Shown piece by piece: positions 1-8,870 of a stretch of DNA of 64,000 nucleotides (the stretch's first letter is position 1; each line of letters starts with the position of its first letter). Origin of the DNA: UBA12481 sp942493265. GTDB taxonomy: Bacteria > Bacteroidota > Bacteroidia > Bacteroidales > UBA12481. The stretch is from positions 2,976,001-3,040,000 of the forward strand of contig OW818688.1 in the NCBI GenBank assembly GCA_942493265.1, read 5' to 3'. The position numbers were made by a program, and so were the translations under genes. Under the pieces are notes generated by a model that saw only the letters and a list, made by a program, of their open reading frames with translations, searched no databases and was not told where the DNA came from.

Positions 1-1352
1 GCACGAATGAACATGTCATTCGTCGTGAGATCAGGACAAAACCTGGTGATCTATTCAGCCGTGCAGCGGTTATCCGGTCGGTGCGCGAATTATCCCAGCT
101 GGGATTTTTTGATCCGGAAAAGATTGTTCCTCTCCCGATCCCGAATCAGCTGGATGGGACTGTTGATATTGAATATCAATTAGTTGAGCGGGCGAATGAC
201 CAAATAGAAATATCCGGTGGCTGGGGAGCCGGTATGGTTATCGGAACCCTTGGGGTTAAGTTTGGCAACTTTTCGGCACGCAATTTCTTCAAGAAGGAGG
301 CCTGGAGACCGTTGCCATCTGGTGATGGACAGAGTTTGAGTATCCGAGCGCAATCGAACGGCAAGTATTATCAATCTTACAGTGCTTCATTTGTTGAGCC
401 CTGGCTGGGCGGCAAAAAGCCGAATTCCCTGTCGGTTTCGCTCTACCATACCGTTCAAACGAATGGCCGGAAAGCAGAAGACCCGCTGAACCAGTCGATG
501 AAAATCACCGGTGCTTCCGTTGGAATCGGTCGTCGTTTAAGCTGGCCGGATGATTACTTTACCTTATTCAATCAACTGTCGTTTCAGAAATATCTGCTCG
601 ACGACTGGTCATACTTTGTTATTAAGAACGGTGTCAGCAATAACTTTAGCTTTACCAGTACTTTTGGCCGCAGTTCAACCGACCAGATCATTTACCCAAG
701 AATGGGATCCACTTTTTCCCTTAACCTCCAGCTGACTCCACCGTATTCAGCCTTTAATGGCAAGGATTACAGCACACTCACAGCTACCGAGCGTTATAAA
801 TGGATTGAATATCATAAATGGACATTCAAATCATCGTGGTATACCAAACTCTGGTCGATTGGTGGAGGTGAAGACGGTGAATCAAAAGACTTTGTGCTTG
901 CCACAAAGGCGGAATTCGGATATTTGGGATATTACAATAAGTTTGCACGGTCGCCGTTTGAGAACTTTGAAGTGGGGGGCGACGGGATGATGGGATACAG
1001 CTATTACGGCCGGGATATCATTGCCATGAGGGGATATGCCAACGGATCGCTGACACCGGATAACGGAGCTAACCTGTATACAAAATTTACTACCGAAATG
1101 AGGTTCCCGATTTCGCTGAACCCGAATGCCACCTTGTTTGCACTGGTCTTTTTTGAAGCCGGTAATGCCTGGTATGAATTTAAGGAATTCAATCCTTTTG
1201 ATATGAAAAGAGCTGCCGGTGTTGGAGTAAGGATTTATCTGCCAATGTTTGGCCTGATGGGTGTTGACTGGGGTTATGGGTTTGATGAGATTCCGAATAA
1301 CCCGGGGAAAAACCACAGTCAGTTCCATTTCGTGTTAGGACCGCAACTGTAA
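1..1352 (+). CDS. bamA: BamA/Omp85 outer-membrane assembly factor, C-terminal part
   Basis: The gene is cut by the left edge; its frame is open from base 3. The first ~40 residues read as the end of the last POTRA domain (NEHVIRREIRTKPGDLF, then LSQLGFFDPEKI). The rest is a C-terminal Omp85 beta-barrel of about 400 residues rich in alternating aromatic and polar residues, ending FHFVLGPQL as outer-membrane barrels do. BamA folds and inserts beta-barrel proteins into the outer membrane. Two Skp/OmpH-like periplasmic chaperone genes follow on the same strand, the usual Bacteroidota arrangement. The family is clear; only the N-terminal part is missing. Confidence 0.93.
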   Translation, partial: TNEHVIRREIRTKPGDLFSRAAVIRSVRELSQLGFFDPEKIVPLPIPNQLDGTVDIEYQLVERANDQIEISGGWGAGMVIGTLGVKFGNFSARNFFKKEAWRPLPSGDGQSLSIRAQSNGKYYQSYSASFVEPWLGGKKPNSLSVSLYHTVQTNGRKAEDPLNQSMKITGASVGIGRRLSWPDDYFTLFNQLSFQKYLLDDWSYFVIKNGVSNNFSFTSTFGRSSTDQIIYPRMGSTFSLNLQLTPPYSAFNGKDYSTLTATERYKWIEYHKWTFKSSWYTKLWSIGGGEDGESKDFVLATKAEFGYLGYYNKFARSPFENFEVGGDGMMGYSYYGRDIIAMRGYANGSLTPDNGANLYTKFTTEMRFPISLNPNATLFALVFFEAGNAWYEFKEFNPFDMKRAAGVGVRIYLPMFGLMGVDWGYGFDEIPNNPGKNHSQFHFVLGPQL

Positions 1353-1401
1353 GGGAGATACGTGGTACGAAAATTGATTATAACAGAAAAATTTTAAGGC
1401 T

Positions 1402-1917
1402 ATGAAAAAGATACTATTCACTTTAAGTTTGCTGATCATCGGGGTTACGATGGGTTACAGCCAGAAATTTGCTTATGTAAATACAGATTATATTTTAGGC
1501 AGGATTCCTGCCTATGATGCAGCCCAGAAGCAGCTCGACAAATACTCCGAAGAGTGGCAGAAAGAAATTGAGCTGAAGCGGGCGGATATTGAGAAGCTGT
1601 ATAAAGATTACCAGGCTGAGCGTGTTCTTCTGACCGAAGAGATGAGAACCAAGCGGGAGGAGGAAATCATGCAGCGTGAGAAAGATGTAAAGGATCTGCA
1701 GAAGAAGTACTTTGCCCCGGAAGGATCATTGTACAAGAAACGCACGGAATTGGTAAAGCCGATCCAGGATGATGTTTTTACGGCTGTAAAAGATCTCGCT
1801 GCGGAGGGAGGCTATTCTATCATTTTTGATGTAGCTGCCGGTCCGACGATGCTTTTTACGGATCCTAAATTTGACAAGAGCGACGATGTGCTCAAGAAGA
1901 TGGGAATTCAAAATTAA
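1402..1917 (+). CDS. OmpH/Skp family periplasmic chaperone 1
   Basis: This 171-residue protein has a signal peptide (MKKILFTLSLLIIGVTMGYSQ) and then the OmpH/Skp pattern: a short beta segment (KFAYVNTDYILGRIP), a long charged coiled coil rich in Lys and Glu (about residues 45-115) and a C-terminal strand (GYSIIFDVA). Skp-like proteins are jawed trimers that hold unfolded outer-membrane proteins in the periplasm. The gene lies 49 bp after bamA and 71 bp before a second paralogue, so the three probably work together in outer-membrane biogenesis. Confidence 0.9.
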   Translation: MKKILFTLSLLIIGVTMGYSQKFAYVNTDYILGRIPAYDAAQKQLDKYSEEWQKEIELKRADIEKLYKDYQAERVLLTEEMRTKREEEIMQREKDVKDLQKKYFAPEGSLYKKRTELVKPIQDDVFTAVKDLAAEGGYSIIFDVAAGPTMLFTDPKFDKSDDVLKKMGIQN

Positions 1918-1921
1918 TTTC

Positions 1922-1929
1922 TATCTTTG
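1922..1929 (+). promoter_or_regulatory. Bacteroidota -7 box before the second Skp gene
   Basis: TATCTTTG is a perfect match to the Bacteroidota primary-sigma -7 consensus TAnnTTTG. It sits 60 bp upstream of the ATG at 1989, just after the stop of the first Skp gene, so the second gene may have its own promoter. No clear -33 TTTG is visible. Confidence 0.55.
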
Positions 1930-1988
1930 TGCTCCGTTTTAAGTAACACATTATTAGATTGTTCTATATTAACTGTTAATTGCTCACA

Positions 1989-2510
1989 ATGAAAAAATTA
2001 CAATTGACCCTGGCAGCTTGTTTGACGCTCATTCTCGTAAGCGGTACCTCTTTATTCGCTCAGCAAAAAATTGGACATATTGATACACAGGCAATTCTGC
2101 AATTGATGCCGGAGCGTGACAGCGCCTCCAAAATCTATGAAAAATTTAATGTTGAGATTAACAAGAATTTTGAATCGATGACCGAGGTGTACACCAACCT
2201 TCTCGATACTTATAATAAGCAAAAGGATTCATTGTCACCATTCATTCAGAAGGCAAAAGAAGCAGAACTGTATGATATGCAAGGCAAGATTCAGAATTTC
2301 AGGGATGTAGCCCAGCAGGAACTTGACAAGAAGCAATCTGAACTGATGGCTCCGATAGTTGAAAAGTTGAAGAAAGCAATCAAAGCGGTTGCTGAAGCCA
2401 ATAAGTTCACCTATGTGATTGATGTTGCCGGTGGCTCCTTGGTATATTTTCCGGAAGACGAATCGCTGAACATATTGCCGCTGGTCAAGGCAAAACTAGG
2501 GATCAAGTAA
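1989..2510 (+). CDS. OmpH/Skp family periplasmic chaperone 2
   Basis: This 173-residue protein is a paralogue of the preceding gene. It has a signal peptide (MKKLQLTLAACLTLILVSG, cleavage near SLFAQ), the opening strand KIGHIDTQAILQLMPE, a coiled coil and the closing strand FTYVIDVAGGSLVYF. I chose the ATG at 1989 over the in-frame TTG at 1980 because MKK begins a normal signal peptide. An intrinsic terminator follows 20 bp after the stop codon, closing the envelope-chaperone unit. Confidence 0.9.
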   Translation: MKKLQLTLAACLTLILVSGTSLFAQQKIGHIDTQAILQLMPERDSASKIYEKFNVEINKNFESMTEVYTNLLDTYNKQKDSLSPFIQKAKEAELYDMQGKIQNFRDVAQQELDKKQSELMAPIVEKLKKAIKAVAEANKFTYVIDVAGGSLVYFPEDESLNILPLVKAKLGIK

Positions 2511-2530
2511 GTTTAAAATATTGAAAATTA

Positions 2531-2559
2531 AATCCTTGCCTCAATGGCAGGGATTTTTT
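2531..2559 (+). terminator. Intrinsic terminator after the Skp genes
   Basis: AATCCTTGCC and GGCAGGGATT form a stem with one mismatch around a short TCAAT loop, followed by a run of T. The in-frame ATG at 2544 of the next open frame lies inside this hairpin, which argues that murI starts at 2562. Confidence 0.8.
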
Positions 2560-2561
2560 TT

Positions 2562-3386
2562 ATGGATACATCAGCACCCATAGGCGTTTTTGATTCGGGA
2601 ATAGGTGGGCTCAGCGTATGGAAGGAGCTCGTTCGGGAACTTCCGCATGAATCGGTGATTTATGTTGCAGATTCAGCGAATGCTCCGTATGGAACAAAGA
2701 GTCGTGGTTTTATAACCGGTCGCTCGAGGGTGATCACCAGGTTCCTGTTGGATCAGGGGTGCAAGGTTATTGTGATTGCATGCAACTCGGCTACCGGAGC
2801 TTCAATCACTACGTTGCGAAGGGAATTTCCTGTTCCCTTTATCGGGGTTGAGCCGGCGGTTAAGCCGGCTGCGATGGAATCCAAAACAGGACACATAGGG
2901 GTTTTGGCCACAGCTCAAACATTTAAAGGAGAACATTTTAAGCGATCTATCGGTTTGTTTGCCAACCGCGTGGAGCTGCATGAACAAGCCGGTACCGGTT
3001 TGGTTGAGCTGATTGAAAAAGGGATGATTCATTCGCCGGAAACCAGAGAACTTCTAAGAAAATTTTTGATACCTATGGTGGAAGCGGGCATCGATCAGCT
3101 GGTACTGGGATGCACACACTATCCCTTTTTGATTCCTGTTATTGAGGAAATTTTACCCCCCGGGATTCATATCATCGATCCTGCTCCGGCAGTAGCGCGG
3201 CAAACACGCAAGGTGCTGGTTGAAAATGAAGGATTAAATATGCAGTCAGAAAGGGCGGTTTATCAGTTTTATACCACCGGTGAAACCGATGATTTAGGTA
3301 AGGTTTTGCATCAATTAACAGGGTTTAAGTATACCGTTAGCCAGGCCGGCGGGCAGCCACTGGTCATTTCCGGTTATTCTTCCTGA
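2562..3386 (+). CDS. murI: Glutamate racemase
   Basis: This 274-residue enzyme interconverts L- and D-glutamate for peptidoglycan synthesis in the cytoplasm. Both catalytic-cysteine motifs are present: VIACNSATGA near residue 73 and LGCTHYPFL near residue 185. The N-terminus PIGVFDSGIGGLSVW is typical of the family. I chose the ATG at 2562 because the in-frame ATG at 2544 falls inside the terminator of the preceding gene and would add MAGIFF before the conserved start. The last 13 bp overlap the convergent carbonic anhydrase-like gene. Confidence 0.95.
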   Translation: MDTSAPIGVFDSGIGGLSVWKELVRELPHESVIYVADSANAPYGTKSRGFITGRSRVITRFLLDQGCKVIVIACNSATGASITTLRREFPVPFIGVEPAVKPAAMESKTGHIGVLATAQTFKGEHFKRSIGLFANRVELHEQAGTGLVELIEKGMIHSPETRELLRKFLIPMVEAGIDQLVLGCTHYPFLIPVIEEILPPGIHIIDPAPAVARQTRKVLVENEGLNMQSERAVYQFYTTGETDDLGKVLHQLTGFKYTVSQAGGQPLVISGYSS

Positions 3387-3892
3387 TACCATCCGGCATA
3401 AAACAAATAATTATTGGCGATTTTATCGATCATCTCCCTGGATTGTTCCGGATCGATTTCCTTCACTTTAATGGCCGGAATCCCAGCATAAATACTGTTC
3501 GGTTCAACAATGGTAGAATCCTTGATCAGTGCACCTGCAGCAATGATGGAATTTTCACCGATTACAGCGTGGTCAAGAATAATAGCGCCAATACCAACCA
3601 AAACACGGTCGCAAATTTTTGCGCCGTGGATGACGGCATTGTGACCGACAGAAACCGAATTTCCGATCTCAATAGTGGACTTTTGGTATAGGGTATGGAG
3701 AACAGCTCCATCCTGAATGTTCACTTTATTGCCAATCCGGATTGAGTTTACATCTCCGCGCAGAACGGCACTAAACCAGATGCTGCATTCATCTCCGATC
3801 ACTACGTCGCCTATAATAACTGCATTTTCAGCTAGATAGCAATTTTTGCCTATTACCGGAGTAAACCCTCTGACTGATTTTATTAGTGCCAT
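3374..3892 (-). CDS. Gamma-class carbonic anhydrase-like hexapeptide protein
   Basis: This 172-residue protein has the left-handed beta-helix hexapeptide pattern of the gamma carbonic anhydrase / YrdA / PaaY family. The three candidate zinc histidines are in place: AVLHT near residue 66, then VGHN and VIHG near residues 83-89. Family members form trimers with metal at subunit interfaces; some hydrate CO2, others have no known activity, so catalysis is not certain here. It converges on murI with a 13-bp overlap and is divergent from korA. Confidence 0.88.
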   Translation of the reverse strand: MALIKSVRGFTPVIGKNCYLAENAVIIGDVVIGDECSIWFSAVLRGDVNSIRIGNKVNIQDGAVLHTLYQKSTIEIGNSVSVGHNAVIHGAKICDRVLVGIGAIILDHAVIGENSIIAAGALIKDSTIVEPNSIYAGIPAIKVKEIDPEQSREMIDKIANNYLFYAGWYQEE

Positions 3893-3967
3893 ATCAATAT
3901 ATTTTAGAAATATCCGGGCGTAAAAATACGCATGAAAATATCATTTCAATCACAATATAAATCTGCT

Positions 3968-3975
3968 TACTTTTG
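3968..3975 (+). promoter_or_regulatory. Promoter of korAB
   Basis: TACTTTTG (perfect TAnnTTTG -7 box) is followed by CACC. A TTTC at 3944-3947 stands 20 bp upstream and resembles the -33 TTTG. The predicted start of transcription lies about 25 bp before the korA ATG. Confidence 0.7.
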
Positions 3976-4006
3976 CACCCTAATATCCTAACAATAATAA
4001 TTTGTC

Positions 4007-5851
4007 ATGAGTAAACAGGCAAAAGTCATCGAAATCGAAGAAGTGGCCATACGGTTTTCAGGTGATTCGGGCGACGGTATGCAACTTACCGGCACTCTTT
4101 TCTCTGATACGTCGGCACTTTACGGTAATGATGTTTCCACTTTCCCGGATTACCCTGCAGAGATCAGGGCTCCACAGGGAACAGTAGGCGGCGTTTCTGG
4201 TTTTCAGGTCCATTTTGGTCATACCCAGATCAATACACCGGGAGATTATTGCGATGTGTTGGTAGCTATGAATCCTGCCGCATTAAAAGCAAATTTCAGG
4301 TGGGTTAAACCAGATGGTATCATCATATATGATGCTGATCAGTTTGATGCAAAAAATATGGAGAAGGCCGGATACAAAGGTGATCCATTTGAAGAAGAGG
4401 ATGTTACCGGAATTCAGTTAATATCCGCCCCGATAAGCAACCTGACCCGGGAGAGTTTGAAGGACATCGGACTGGATCCAAAGTCGATTCTGCGATGTAA
4501 AAACATGTTTGCACTCGGTATTGTTAGCTGGTTATATGACCGGCCTCTGGAGCATGCCGTTAATTTTTTCAACACCAAATTTGCCAAGAAGCCATTGCTG
4601 GTTGAAGCAAATACCAAGGTTTTGTACGATGGTTATTATTATGCAGAAACCATTGAAGCTTTCACCTCGAATTTTAAGGTACGGCCTGCTGAGATTGATA
4701 AAGGAACTTACCGCAGCATCAATGGAAATACTGCTGTGGCCTGGGGAATGATGGCAGCTGCTGAAAAGGCTGACTTACAATTATTCTGCGGTTCCTATCC
4801 CATTACCCCGGCAACCGGCATCTTGGAAGAACTTGCAGCACATAAAGATCTGAAAGTTAAGACTTTCCAGGCTGAGGATGAGATCGCCGGCATCTGTACC
4901 GCTATCGGAGCCAGCTTTGCCGGATCGTTAGCCGTTACCACCACATCCGGTCCGGGTCTTGCCCTGAAAGGTGAAGCGATTGGTTTAGCTGTGATGACAG
5001 AATTACCTCTGGTAATCGTAGATGTTCAACGCGGCGGTCCTTCCACCGGCCTTCCGACTAAAACCGAGCAATCCGACCTGATGCAGGCCCTATATGGCCG
5101 CAATGGTGAGAGTCCGGTGGTTGTTATTGCTGCATCGACCCCCTCAAACTGCTTTGACTATGCCTATATGGCTTGTAAAATTGCGGTAGAACATATGACG
5201 CCGGTGATCCTGCTTACAGATGGATTCCTGGCCAATGGCACGGAACCCTGGAGAATTCCTGACCTCAATGAATTCCCGGATATCAAAGTACCAAGAGTGG
5301 CACCCAATACCCAAAACTGGCAGCCCTATGAAAGGAATCCGGCAACATTGGTCCGCACCTGGGCAACTCCGGGTACCGCCGGAATGGAGCACCGCTTGGG
5401 CAGTCTTGAGAAAATGAATGTAACCGGAACGGTTTCCTATGTTCCTGAGAATCATGAATTAATGAGCCATATCCGGGATCAGAAGATTCAGCTTGTGGCG
5501 AATGATATTCCACCGGTGGAGATTGTTGGTGATGAAGATGCTGAACTGCTGATTATCGGCTGGGGAGGCACCTATGGTCACCTGGTTACTGCGTTAACCG
5601 AGGTGCGCCGTGAAGGTCACAAAGTTGCTCTCGCACAGTTCAACTATATCTTTCCATTACCATCAAATACCAGTGAGGTGCTCGGAAAATTCAGAAAATT
5701 GCTGGTTTGCGAGATAAACCTGGGCCAGTTTGCCAATTACCTGAGGATGCAGCATCCGCAGTATCCATACCGGAAGTATAATAAGATCATGGGATTACCA
5801 TTTACCGTAAAAGACCTGAAAGAGGCGATACTTAAAAACCTGGAGGACTAA
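4007..5851 (+). CDS. korA: 2-oxoacid:ferredoxin oxidoreductase, fused gamma-alpha subunit
   Basis: This 614-residue subunit begins with the gamma domain (IRFSGDSGDGMQLTGTLF near residue 13) and continues into the pyrimidine-binding alpha domain (GSYPITPATGILEEL near 262, FQAEDEIAGICTAIGAS near 288). The fused order is normal for two-subunit KorAB-type enzymes, which oxidise 2-oxoglutarate or a related 2-oxoacid to the acyl-CoA and reduce ferredoxin. The beta subunit follows after 3 bp. The substrate (2-oxoglutarate or another 2-oxoacid) cannot be fixed by eye. Confidence 0.94.
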   Translation: MSKQAKVIEIEEVAIRFSGDSGDGMQLTGTLFSDTSALYGNDVSTFPDYPAEIRAPQGTVGGVSGFQVHFGHTQINTPGDYCDVLVAMNPAALKANFRWVKPDGIIIYDADQFDAKNMEKAGYKGDPFEEEDVTGIQLISAPISNLTRESLKDIGLDPKSILRCKNMFALGIVSWLYDRPLEHAVNFFNTKFAKKPLLVEANTKVLYDGYYYAETIEAFTSNFKVRPAEIDKGTYRSINGNTAVAWGMMAAAEKADLQLFCGSYPITPATGILEELAAHKDLKVKTFQAEDEIAGICTAIGASFAGSLAVTTTSGPGLALKGEAIGLAVMTELPLVIVDVQRGGPSTGLPTKTEQSDLMQALYGRNGESPVVVIAASTPSNCFDYAYMACKIAVEHMTPVILLTDGFLANGTEPWRIPDLNEFPDIKVPRVAPNTQNWQPYERNPATLVRTWATPGTAGMEHRLGSLEKMNVTGTVSYVPENHELMSHIRDQKIQLVANDIPPVEIVGDEDAELLIIGWGGTYGHLVTALTEVRREGHKVALAQFNYIFPLPSNTSEVLGKFRKLLVCEINLGQFANYLRMQHPQYPYRKYNKIMGLPFTVKDLKEAILKNLED

Positions 5852-5854
5852 AGA

Positions 5855-6871
5855 ATGGACATTCAACAATTGAAAGCAGAAGATTTTAAAAGCGACCAGA
5901 TGGTTCGCTGGTGTGCTGGCTGCGGCGATCATGCAATTCTCAGTTCCGTTCTGAAAGCCCTTCCACAAATCGGATACAAACATGAAGATGTTGTATTCGT
6001 TTCAGGAATCGGCTGTTCATCCAGATTCCCGTATTATGTTAATACATACGGCTTTCATGGTATTCATGGACGCGCAATGGCTGTGGCAAGTGGCGTAAAG
6101 ACATCAAATCCGCACCTTTGCGTATGGGTGATAACCGGCGACGGCGATGGTCTTGCCATCGGAGGCAACCATTTCATTCACCTGGTAAGAAGGGATATTG
6201 ATGTAAACCTGATCCTGTTCAACAACCGGATTTATGGATTGACAAAGGGCCAGTATTCACCAACCTCCAAACAGGGATCGGTGACCAAAACCTCCCCATT
6301 CGGGACTATTGAACAACCATTTAAACCGGGTGGAATCACTATCGGCGCCAATGGTACCTTCTTTGCCCGCACAATTGACTCGATGCCAAAGATATCAACC
6401 GAAATTCTGCTGGAAGCTGCCAAACACAAAGGTGCTTCCATTACTGAAGTGTTGCAGAACTGTGTGATCTATAATGATCAGACGTTTGGTGATATTACTG
6501 ACCGTGATAACCGGGACGACCGGATCATCATGCTCAAGCACGGCGAACCGATGATATTCGGAAAAAACCAGGACAAAGGGCTGATCATGAAGGACAACGA
6601 ACTTCAGGTGGTTCAATTGGGCGAAAATGGTATAACCGAAAAGGACCTGTTGGTTCACAATGCAAAAACTGAGTTTGCCGGCGTGCACCTGTTGCTTGCC
6701 AATATGGACTATCCGAAATATCCGGTTGCACTCGGAGTAATACGTGCCTGTGAGGCACCTAAATCCTACGATGTTAAGATGACAGAGCAGATTGAAACCG
6801 TGCGCGAAAAGAGCAAAGTTAAAACGGTTCACGACCTGCTACATCACGGATCTACCTGGGAAGTGAAATAG
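5855..6871 (+). CDS. korB: 2-oxoacid:ferredoxin oxidoreductase, beta subunit
   Basis: This 338-residue thiamine-diphosphate and Fe-S subunit pairs with KorA. The cluster cysteines are visible in WCAGCGDH near residue 20 and GIGCSSR near 52, with a further Cys in LQNCVIYND near 203. The ThDP/Mg motif GDGDGLAIGGNH lies near residue 95, with the downstream Asn in FNNRIYG. It is translated with korA (3-bp gap), and a long hairpin with a T-run closes the operon. Reduced ferredoxin from this enzyme could feed other redox systems in the window such as AOR. Confidence 0.94.
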   Translation: MDIQQLKAEDFKSDQMVRWCAGCGDHAILSSVLKALPQIGYKHEDVVFVSGIGCSSRFPYYVNTYGFHGIHGRAMAVASGVKTSNPHLCVWVITGDGDGLAIGGNHFIHLVRRDIDVNLILFNNRIYGLTKGQYSPTSKQGSVTKTSPFGTIEQPFKPGGITIGANGTFFARTIDSMPKISTEILLEAAKHKGASITEVLQNCVIYNDQTFGDITDRDNRDDRIIMLKHGEPMIFGKNQDKGLIMKDNELQVVQLGENGITEKDLLVHNAKTEFAGVHLLLANMDYPKYPVALGVIRACEAPKSYDVKMTEQIETVREKSKVKTVHDLLHHGSTWEVK

Positions 6872-6903
6872 ACCGGGGATAAAAATACCACGGAGAAACT
6901 AAG

Positions 6904-6966
6904 AACACGAAGGTTCACGGAGATTGTTTTTAAATAAACATCCAGGTGAGCTTTCGTGTTTTTTAT
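6904..6966 (+). terminator. Long-stem terminator of korAB
   Basis: AACACGAAGGTTCAC (6904-6918) pairs with GTGAGCTTTCGTGTT (6946-6960) in 13 of 15 positions and is followed by TTTTTA. The left arm sits in a tract of CACGGAG / ACACGAAGG words (about 6889-6922) that looks like the degenerate dispersed sequence seen between genes of many bacteria. Confidence 0.65.
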
Positions 6967-6992
6967 GTATCAATGAGTTTCCCTTTTTTATG

Positions 6993-7000
6993 TAAATTTG
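6993..7000 (+). promoter_or_regulatory. -7 box of the lipoprotein operon
   Basis: TAAATTTG is a perfect TAnnTTTG box. Transcription would start near 7006, after the ATG at 7005, so the ATG at 7020 is the more likely translation start. Confidence 0.5.
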
Positions 7001-7019
7001 ATAGATGGCTACATCTGTC

Positions 7020-8870
7020 ATGCATCCAAAGCAAGCATTATGTATTATTAATCTTTTGATAATAAGTGTTTTGGTAAGTTGTGACCAGCCGTCAGATGAG
7101 GTGAATGCCCCGGTTGCGGCAGTTGCTGCAACCCCATCAGGAGGTTTTACCACCACCACTTTTGTTTTTGACTGTTCGCAAACTGAGTCCGGGAACAAGA
7201 ACGACAAGCTTTATTTTCGCTGGGACTGGAATCATGACGGGGATTGGGATACTGAATACTCCGCTGATCCGGTATTCAAATACCGGTTTTTAACCAGGGG
7301 AGTACAAGAGCCGGTTGCGGAGGTTCTCAATTCCTCAGGACTGATTGATACCTGCCGGCTGAAGCTGACTATTGAGCAGGGATACTCAGCACCAAGAGCC
7401 TTGTTCAGCGTTGATCCCAAGACCGGCAACCGCTTGACTGAATATGTTTTCAATGCCACCTTTACCAAAGATGACGAGGATTCGCTGAATCTTTTGCAAT
7501 TCAGGTGGGACTGGGAGGGTGATGACCGCTGGGATACCGGTTTCAGTGTGGTTTCTGTGGCAAAACACAGTTACTATGAAACCGGATTTTACCAGCCGTT
7601 GCTGGAGGTAAGAGACCCCTCAGGACTATTATCCCGATACCAGACGAATTTGGACGTGACGCAGACCAATCTGCGATTGTATGCCCATTTCGACTGGACC
7701 CCGGTGCATCCCCTGCAAAATGATGAGGTTGTATTTAATGCCGGTTTGTCGCGGAACCTGGATGATGTCAGCGACCATTTGCTTTACTATTGGAAATTTG
7801 AAACCGGCGAACCCTTGAAAAGCGGGGACTGGCTCGGGCCATTTGAAGAGCCCACTATTGTTCGTTCGTTTTCCATGGAAATAGAATATCTCGCAACCCT
7901 CAGGGTGGTTGACGGCCAGGGACTGGAGAATCAGATCGACCGGAGGGTTAAGATATATCACCAGAACCGGCCGCCGGTTCCGCGTTTTCATATCAGTACC
8001 CGGTTCGGTAACCTTACCACCCAGTTTCTGGTGAATGCATGGATTACGAATGATATTGAAGATCTGCCATCGACCTTGCAGGTGAGATGGGATTTTAACG
8101 GGGATAACCGGTGGGATACCGAATATAGCCGGGAAAAGATAATCTATCATCGTTTCGATGCACCCGGGGCATACAGGATCGTGCTGGAAGCAATGGACAC
8201 CGAAGGATTGACGGATACCACATCGGTTCATGTCAACGTTACGCCCGGGACCAATGAAACTGGTTTATTGATCGACCGGCGATTCGATGGTGAAGAGTAT
8301 TACCCGACAGTTAAGATCGGCAACCAATGGTGGATGGCAAGAAACATGTATTTTGAGCCCGGTATCCTGTCGGATAAGATTGATACCCTGCGATCGGTTT
8401 GCTATGACCAGAATGTATGGCCGGAAACCTTTATCCACAAAAACTGTGCGATCTGGGGCCGACTCTATACCGTTTATTCTGCATCGGGCATGAACCTGCG
8501 TGAGGGAGCTCAGGGCATTTGTCCCAATGGATGGCACGTGCCAACAAAAGGAGAGTGGGAAACGCTGATAACAACCATCGGAGGGTATTCTGCCGCCGCA
8601 GAACTTCTTCCGGGCGGCTCAACGGATTTTAACGCTCTATATGCCGGCTGGGGCGAAGAGGTTTGGAGATACGACGGAGCCGATCGGTATAAGGATTGGG
8701 ATTTTAAAGGATTTGGCTCAATCACTTATTTCTGGTCATCCACTCCATTGAGGGGACAAGGAGCTGTTAGCCATTGGAATCTGACACTCATTAAGGGAAA
8801 AGATGAGATATCGCGCGGGTATTCAGCAAACAGCAGTTTTATGTCGGTCAGATGCTTAAAGAATGAGTAA
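7020..8870 (+). CDS. Surface lipoprotein with four PKD-like repeats and a FISUMP domain
   Basis: This 616-residue predicted lipoprotein has a signal peptide ending in the lipobox LVSC (Cys near residue 21). It then has four PKD/Ig-like repeats of about 100 residues; three carry a shared acidic-aromatic motif (RWDWNHDGDWDTEYS, RWDWEGDDRWDTG, RWDFNGDNRWDTEYS) that could bind calcium. The C-terminus from about residue 425 is a FISUMP domain (VKIGNQWWMARN, GICPNGWHVPTKGEWETL, YFWSS). FISUMP proteins are cell-surface proteins of Fibrobacteres and Bacteroidota, mostly of unknown role. It overlaps the next gene by 8 bp. The upstream ATG at 7005 is possible but would lie before the predicted transcript start. 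Confidence 0.82.
   Translation: MHPKQALCIINLLIISVLVSCDQPSDEVNAPVAAVAATPSGGFTTTTFVFDCSQTESGNKNDKLYFRWDWNHDGDWDTEYSADPVFKYRFLTRGVQEPVAEVLNSSGLIDTCRLKLTIEQGYSAPRALFSVDPKTGNRLTEYVFNATFTKDDEDSLNLLQFRWDWEGDDRWDTGFSVVSVAKHSYYETGFYQPLLEVRDPSGLLSRYQTNLDVTQTNLRLYAHFDWTPVHPLQNDEVVFNAGLSRNLDDVSDHLLYYWKFETGEPLKSGDWLGPFEEPTIVRSFSMEIEYLATLRVVDGQGLENQIDRRVKIYHQNRPPVPRFHISTRFGNLTTQFLVNAWITNDIEDLPSTLQVRWDFNGDNRWDTEYSREKIIYHRFDAPGAYRIVLEAMDTEGLTDTTSVHVNVTPGTNETGLLIDRRFDGEEYYPTVKIGNQWWMARNMYFEPGILSDKIDTLRSVCYDQNVWPETFIHKNCAIWGRLYTVYSASGMNLREGAQGICPNGWHVPTKGEWETLITTIGGYSAAAELLPGGSTDFNALYAGWGEEVWRYDGADRYKDWDFKGFGSITYFWSSTPLRGQGAVSHWNLTLIKGKDEISRGYSANSSFMSVRCLKNE

Noticed and set aside
2544..2561. Alternative murI start at 2544
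   Set aside because: The ATG lies inside the intrinsic terminator hairpin of the preceding gene; 2562 gives the normal N-terminus.
6889..6966. Possible CRISPR or mobile-element repeat from the CACGGAG/ACACGAAGG words
   Set aside because: The words are few, degenerate and form the arm of a terminator-like hairpin; there are no regular spacers.
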